Assembly (NCBI GenBank): GCA_035606665.1
Contig: DATNEY010000062.1
Span: 1-27,385 of the forward strand
Direction: 5' to 3'
Origin: DASUGC01 sp035606665
Lineage (GTDB): Bacteria; Acidobacteriota; Vicinamibacteria; Vicinamibacterales; SCN-69-37
DNA: 27,385 bases
The notes beneath the pieces were generated by a model. That model saw nothing but the letters and a program-made list of their open reading frames with translations. It made no database searches and was not told the DNA's origin. Shown in pieces: positions 24,109-27,385 of this stretch. The translations under genes and the position numbers were made by a program. Position 1 is the first letter of the stretch. Each line of letters opens with the position of its first letter.

Positions 24109-25416
24109 GTGCGCATCACGAGCATCAACGCACGTGAAATCCTCGACTCCCGCGGCAACCCCACAGTAGAAGTTGACGTCACCCTCGACTCCGGAGCGCG
24201 CGGCCGCGCGGCCGTGCCGTCCGGCGCCTCCACCGGCACGCGCGAGGCACTCGAGCTTCGGGATGGCGACAAACTGCGCTACATGGGCAAGGGCGTACGG
24301 AAGGCCGTCGGCCACGTGAACGACGAGATCGCGGGCGCTCTTCGCGGCGCCGAAGCGGGCCAGCGCGCGATAGACGACGCCCTCATCGCGCTCGATGGCA
24401 CGCCGAATCTTGGACGGCTCGGGGCGAACGCCGTGCTCGGGGTGTCGATGGCAACCGCGCACGCGGCTGCGGCGGCGGGCGGCCTGCAGCTCTACGAACA
24501 TCTCGCGACGCTCGTCCCGGCTGCCGCGCGCGCCGGCGGTCCTGTCCTGCCGGCGCCGATGATGAACATCCTCAACGGCGGCGCGCACGCGGACACGAAC
24601 GTCGACTTCCAGGAATTCATGGTGATGCCGCTCGGCCTGCCGACGTTCGCGGACGCCCTCCGCGCCGGCACCGAGACGTTTCACGCGCTGAAGGGCCTGC
24701 TCAAGAAGCGCGGCCTGGCGACGGGCGGCGGCGACGAGGGCGGCTTCGCGCCGAGCCTCTCATCGAATCGCGAAGCCGTCGAGCTCGTGCTCGAAGCCGT
24801 CCGCATCGCGGGATACCAGGCCGGCAAGGACATGTTCGTCGCGTTGGACGTCGCGTCGAGCGAGTTCTGGGACGATGAGGCCAAGCACTACGTGCTGAGG
24901 AAGTCCGGTGAAGGCGTGAAGTCCTCCGACGAGATGATCGCGATCTACGAGGACTGGACGCGGCAGTATCCGATCATTTCGATAGAAGACGGGCTCGCCG
25001 AGGGCGACTGGCCGGGCTGGCAACGCCTGACGGCTGCAATCGGCTCGCGCGTGCAGCTCGTCGGAGACGATGTGTTCGTGACGAACCCGGCGATCCTGAA
25101 GCAGGGCATCGAGAAAAAAATCGGTAACGCGCTGCTGGTGAAGCTGAACCAGATTGGCACCGTTTCCGAAACGCTCGCCGCGGTCGAAATGGCGCGGCAG
25201 GCCGGATACGCGAGCGTGATCTCCCACCGTTCCGGCGAGACGGAAGACACGACGATCGCGGACCTGGCGGTCGCCACGTGCGCGGGCCAGATCAAGACGG
25301 GCTCGGCCAGCCGCGCGGATCGCACCGCCAAGTACAACCAGCTCCTCAGGATCGAGAGCGAGCTCGGCGCCGCCGCGAAGTATGCAGGCCGCAGCGCCAT
25401 CAAGCAGCTCAAATAA
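24109..25416 (+). CDS. eno: Enolase
   Basis: Glycolytic enzyme converting 2-phosphoglycerate to phosphoenolpyruvate, cytosolic and Mg-dependent. From the GTG at 24109 it is 435 residues beginning (M)RITSINAREILDSRGNPTVE, the standard enolase N-terminus. The frame is open 19 codons more, but these do not match the family. Motifs: PSGASTGTREALELRD (mobile loop), NGGAHADTNVDFQEFMVMP, SIEDGLAEGDW, LVGDDVFVTNP, then LLVKLNQIGT (catalytic lysine) and SHRSGETEDTTIADLAV. It is followed after 5 bp by gpmA, which supplies its substrate. RNA degradosome roles of enolase cannot be judged here. Confidence 0.97.
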   Translation: MRITSINAREILDSRGNPTVEVDVTLDSGARGRAAVPSGASTGTREALELRDGDKLRYMGKGVRKAVGHVNDEIAGALRGAEAGQRAIDDALIALDGTPNLGRLGANAVLGVSMATAHAAAAAGGLQLYEHLATLVPAAARAGGPVLPAPMMNILNGGAHADTNVDFQEFMVMPLGLPTFADALRAGTETFHALKGLLKKRGLATGGGDEGGFAPSLSSNREAVELVLEAVRIAGYQAGKDMFVALDVASSEFWDDEAKHYVLRKSGEGVKSSDEMIAIYEDWTRQYPIISIEDGLAEGDWPGWQRLTAAIGSRVQLVGDDVFVTNPAILKQGIEKKIGNALLVKLNQIGTVSETLAAVEMARQAGYASVISHRSGETEDTTIADLAVATCAGQIKTGSASRADRTAKYNQLLRIESELGAAAKYAGRSAIKQLK

Positions 25417-25421
25417 GTCGC

Positions 25422-26168
25422 ATGCACAAGGTAGTCCTCCTGCGGCACGGCGAAAGCACCTGGAACAAAGAGAACCGGTTCACCGGGTGGACCGACGTCG
25501 ACCTGAGTGACAAAGGCCGCGAGGAAGCGGCCACCGCGGGCAAGCTGCTGAAGTCCGAGGGCTACGTCTTCGACATTGCCTACACGTCGGTCCTGAAGCG
25601 CGCCCTTCGCACCTGCTGGATTGCGCTCGACGAGCTCGACCTTCTGTGGATTCCCGTCGAGAGAAGCTGGCGTCTCAATGAGCGTCACTACGGCGCCCTG
25701 CAGGGCTTGAACAAGGCCGAGACGGCGGCGAAGCACGGCGACGCGCAGATCAAGATCTGGCGGCGCAGCTACGACATCCCGCCGCCGCCGCTCGAGGCTT
25801 CCGATCCACGCCATCCATCGCACGATCCGCGCTATGCAGGACTGGCCGCGTCCGAGATCCCGTCAACGGAAGCGCTCAAGCAAACGGTCGATCGCTTTCT
25901 GCCCTACTGGAACGCGACGATCGCGCCGGCGATCCGCTCCGGCAAGCGCGTGCTCATCACCGCGCACGGCAACAGCTTGCGCGCGCTCGTGAAGTATCTC
26001 GACAACGTCTCAGAATCCGACATCGTCGAGCTCAACATCCCTACGGGAATTCCGCTCGTCTACGAGCTCGACGCGAACCTCGCGCCGTTGAAGCACTACT
26101 ACCTTGGGGATGCGGAAGCGGCGGCCAGGGCGGCCGAGGCCGTGGCGAAGCAAGGAACCGCCAGATAA
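25422..26168 (+). CDS. gpmA: 2,3-bisphosphoglycerate-dependent phosphoglycerate mutase
   Basis: Interconverts 3- and 2-phosphoglycerate through a phosphohistidine. The 248 residues start MHKVVLLRHGESTWNKENRFTG (phospho-acceptor His9 in the RHGES box). Other motifs are DVDLSDKGREEA, RSWRLNERHYGALQG and the second histidine in LITAHGNSLRALVKYL. Length and motifs match the dPGM (GpmA) form. The ATG at 25422, 5 bp after the eno stop, is the family start, and the further open frame is overlap with eno. The eno-gpmA pair forms a small glycolytic operon. Confidence 0.96.
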   Translation: MHKVVLLRHGESTWNKENRFTGWTDVDLSDKGREEAATAGKLLKSEGYVFDIAYTSVLKRALRTCWIALDELDLLWIPVERSWRLNERHYGALQGLNKAETAAKHGDAQIKIWRRSYDIPPPPLEASDPRHPSHDPRYAGLAASEIPSTEALKQTVDRFLPYWNATIAPAIRSGKRVLITAHGNSLRALVKYLDNVSESDIVELNIPTGIPLVYELDANLAPLKHYYLGDAEAAARAAEAVAKQGTAR

Positions 26169-26174
26169 GCTCGA

Positions 26175-26186
26175 AACTTCGAAGTT
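26175..26186. terminator. Perfect 12-bp palindrome between convergent gpmA and small gene
   Basis: AACTTCGAAGTT lies in the 23-nt gap between the two convergent stops. Downstream on the plus strand a TTCTTTTTC run occurs about 15 nt later, inside the neighbour's last codons. It could serve as a weak bidirectional terminator, though the stem is AT-rich and short. Confidence 0.35.
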
Positions 26187-26191
26187 CGAAT

Positions 26192-26488
26192 CTACTCGAC
26201 TTCTTTTTCAGTCGGCTCGTCGGCGGCGATGCGCAGCGACTTCAAGAAGCGGCGATCGTTGGCGCTCATCTCGAGGCCGCTGCGGTTGCCTGAGCGGCGG
26301 CTGTGCGTTCCCTTCGCGGCGACCGCGTCGCGACTCGAGAACGCGACGACCGCTTCAAGTGAGACTCGCATGTCGAATCCGGCGGCGCGCGCTTTTTCGC
26401 GGCACGCTTCGACGCGCGGATCGTTGGCGACGGCCTGGGAGACGGCCTCGGTGAGTTCACGCGCCAACTGATTCATCATCGAGTCCAT
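26192..26488 (-). CDS. Small conserved-type hypothetical protein
   Basis: 98 residues with a strong ribosome-binding site (GGAGG, 5 nt spacing) and a near-consensus sigma-70 promoter upstream (26542-26570), so it is very likely a real gene. Sequence: an amphipathic helix MNQLARELTEAVSQAVANDP, then RVEACREKARAAGFDMRVSLEAVVAF, a basic middle (KGTHSRRSGNRSG) and ANDRRFLKSLRIAAD near an acidic end. There is no transmembrane segment, signal or known catalytic motif. Function unknown. It is convergent with gpmA and divergent from the mutase gene. The unusually good promoter suggests steady, high expression. Confidence 0.8.
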   Translation of the reverse strand: MDSMMNQLARELTEAVSQAVANDPRVEACREKARAAGFDMRVSLEAVVAFSSRDAVAAKGTHSRRSGNRSGLEMSANDRRFLKSLRIAADEPTEKEVE

Positions 26489-26541
26489 GCGACCTCCACG
26501 TCACGTCAGCGGAAGCAATAAAAGCGGTAAAAACTGGGGGC

Positions 26542-26570
26542 ATTGTAGACACCAGTACAGGGGGTGTCAA
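26542..26570 (-). promoter_or_regulatory. Near-consensus sigma-70 promoter for the small reverse gene
   Basis: On the minus strand TTGACA (26570-26565), a 17-nt spacer and TACAAT (26547-26542) match the housekeeping consensus at 11 of 12 positions with ideal spacing. The expected start near 26535 leaves a leader of about 45 nt before the ATG. A GACACC/GGTGTC dyad (26548-26553 and 26563-26568) spans the spacer and -35, a suitable place for a repressor. Confidence 0.75.
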
Positions 26571-26689
26571 ACTCGAAAAGTGTATTTCTGTGAAGGTACA
26601 GCGCGAGTTGCAGACAACCGAGCGCCAATGACAACCTCGTGCGTCGCCGAGACCTCCGTGTGTGAACTTCGGCCCTCCGTGGCAGACTA

Positions 26690-27385
<696 letters not shown>

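Overview
This is a GC-rich (about 65%), tightly packed bacterial chromosome segment from an organism with an outer membrane. Dispersed intergenic repeats, a PurS/PurQ/small-PurL type of purine enzyme and a carboxypeptidase-regulatory/TonB-type outer-membrane barrel together suggest an uncultured-type Acidobacteriota (Vicinamibacteria-like). That placement is inference; no marker gene here fixes it. There is no rRNA, tRNA, CRISPR array, transposase or phage gene.

Left part (1-8563) is mainly de novo purine synthesis. A leftward operon reads M16 peptidase, purB, purS, purQ, purL (purL runs off the left edge), with ATGA overlaps at purS/purQ and purQ/purL. Divergent from it is rlmN. After rlmN comes a lone reverse-strand gene of unknown function with lower GC and attC-like flanks, then a second leftward pair, purD-purE. 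A 57-bp palindrome separates purD from rpsU, which faces the other way.

Middle part (8708-17600), all rightward: rpsU, a STAS anti-sigma antagonist, then a surface-polysaccharide or glycosylation cassette. The cassette holds a UbiA-type polyprenyl-phosphate phosphoribosyltransferase homologue, a DUF362 protein, a coiled-coil protein with a Pro/Ser/Gly-rich, Arg10-bearing tail, and four glycosyltransferases joined by 4-base stop/start overlaps. The first and fourth resemble each other, as do the second and third (A-B-B'-A').

Right part (17597-27385): a leftward two-component pair (PDZ/multi-TM/GAF/PAS histidine kinase and sigma-54 NtrC-type regulator), a leftward plug-less TonB-like barrel, then rightward eno-gpmA, a small leftward conserved-type gene behind a near-consensus sigma-70 promoter, and the start of a methylmalonyl-CoA-mutase family gene.

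The most unusual content is non-coding. A roughly 80-110-bp GC-rich multi-hairpin element occurs three times (before purS, purB and the coiled-coil gene). It always has the same orientation and always ends 10-15 nt before an ATG, as if it supplied a structured 5' leader. Other elements are a 51-bp palindrome in frame inside the kinase PAS region, inverted arrays of a GGTACGTCR nonamer, and the attC-like lone cassette.
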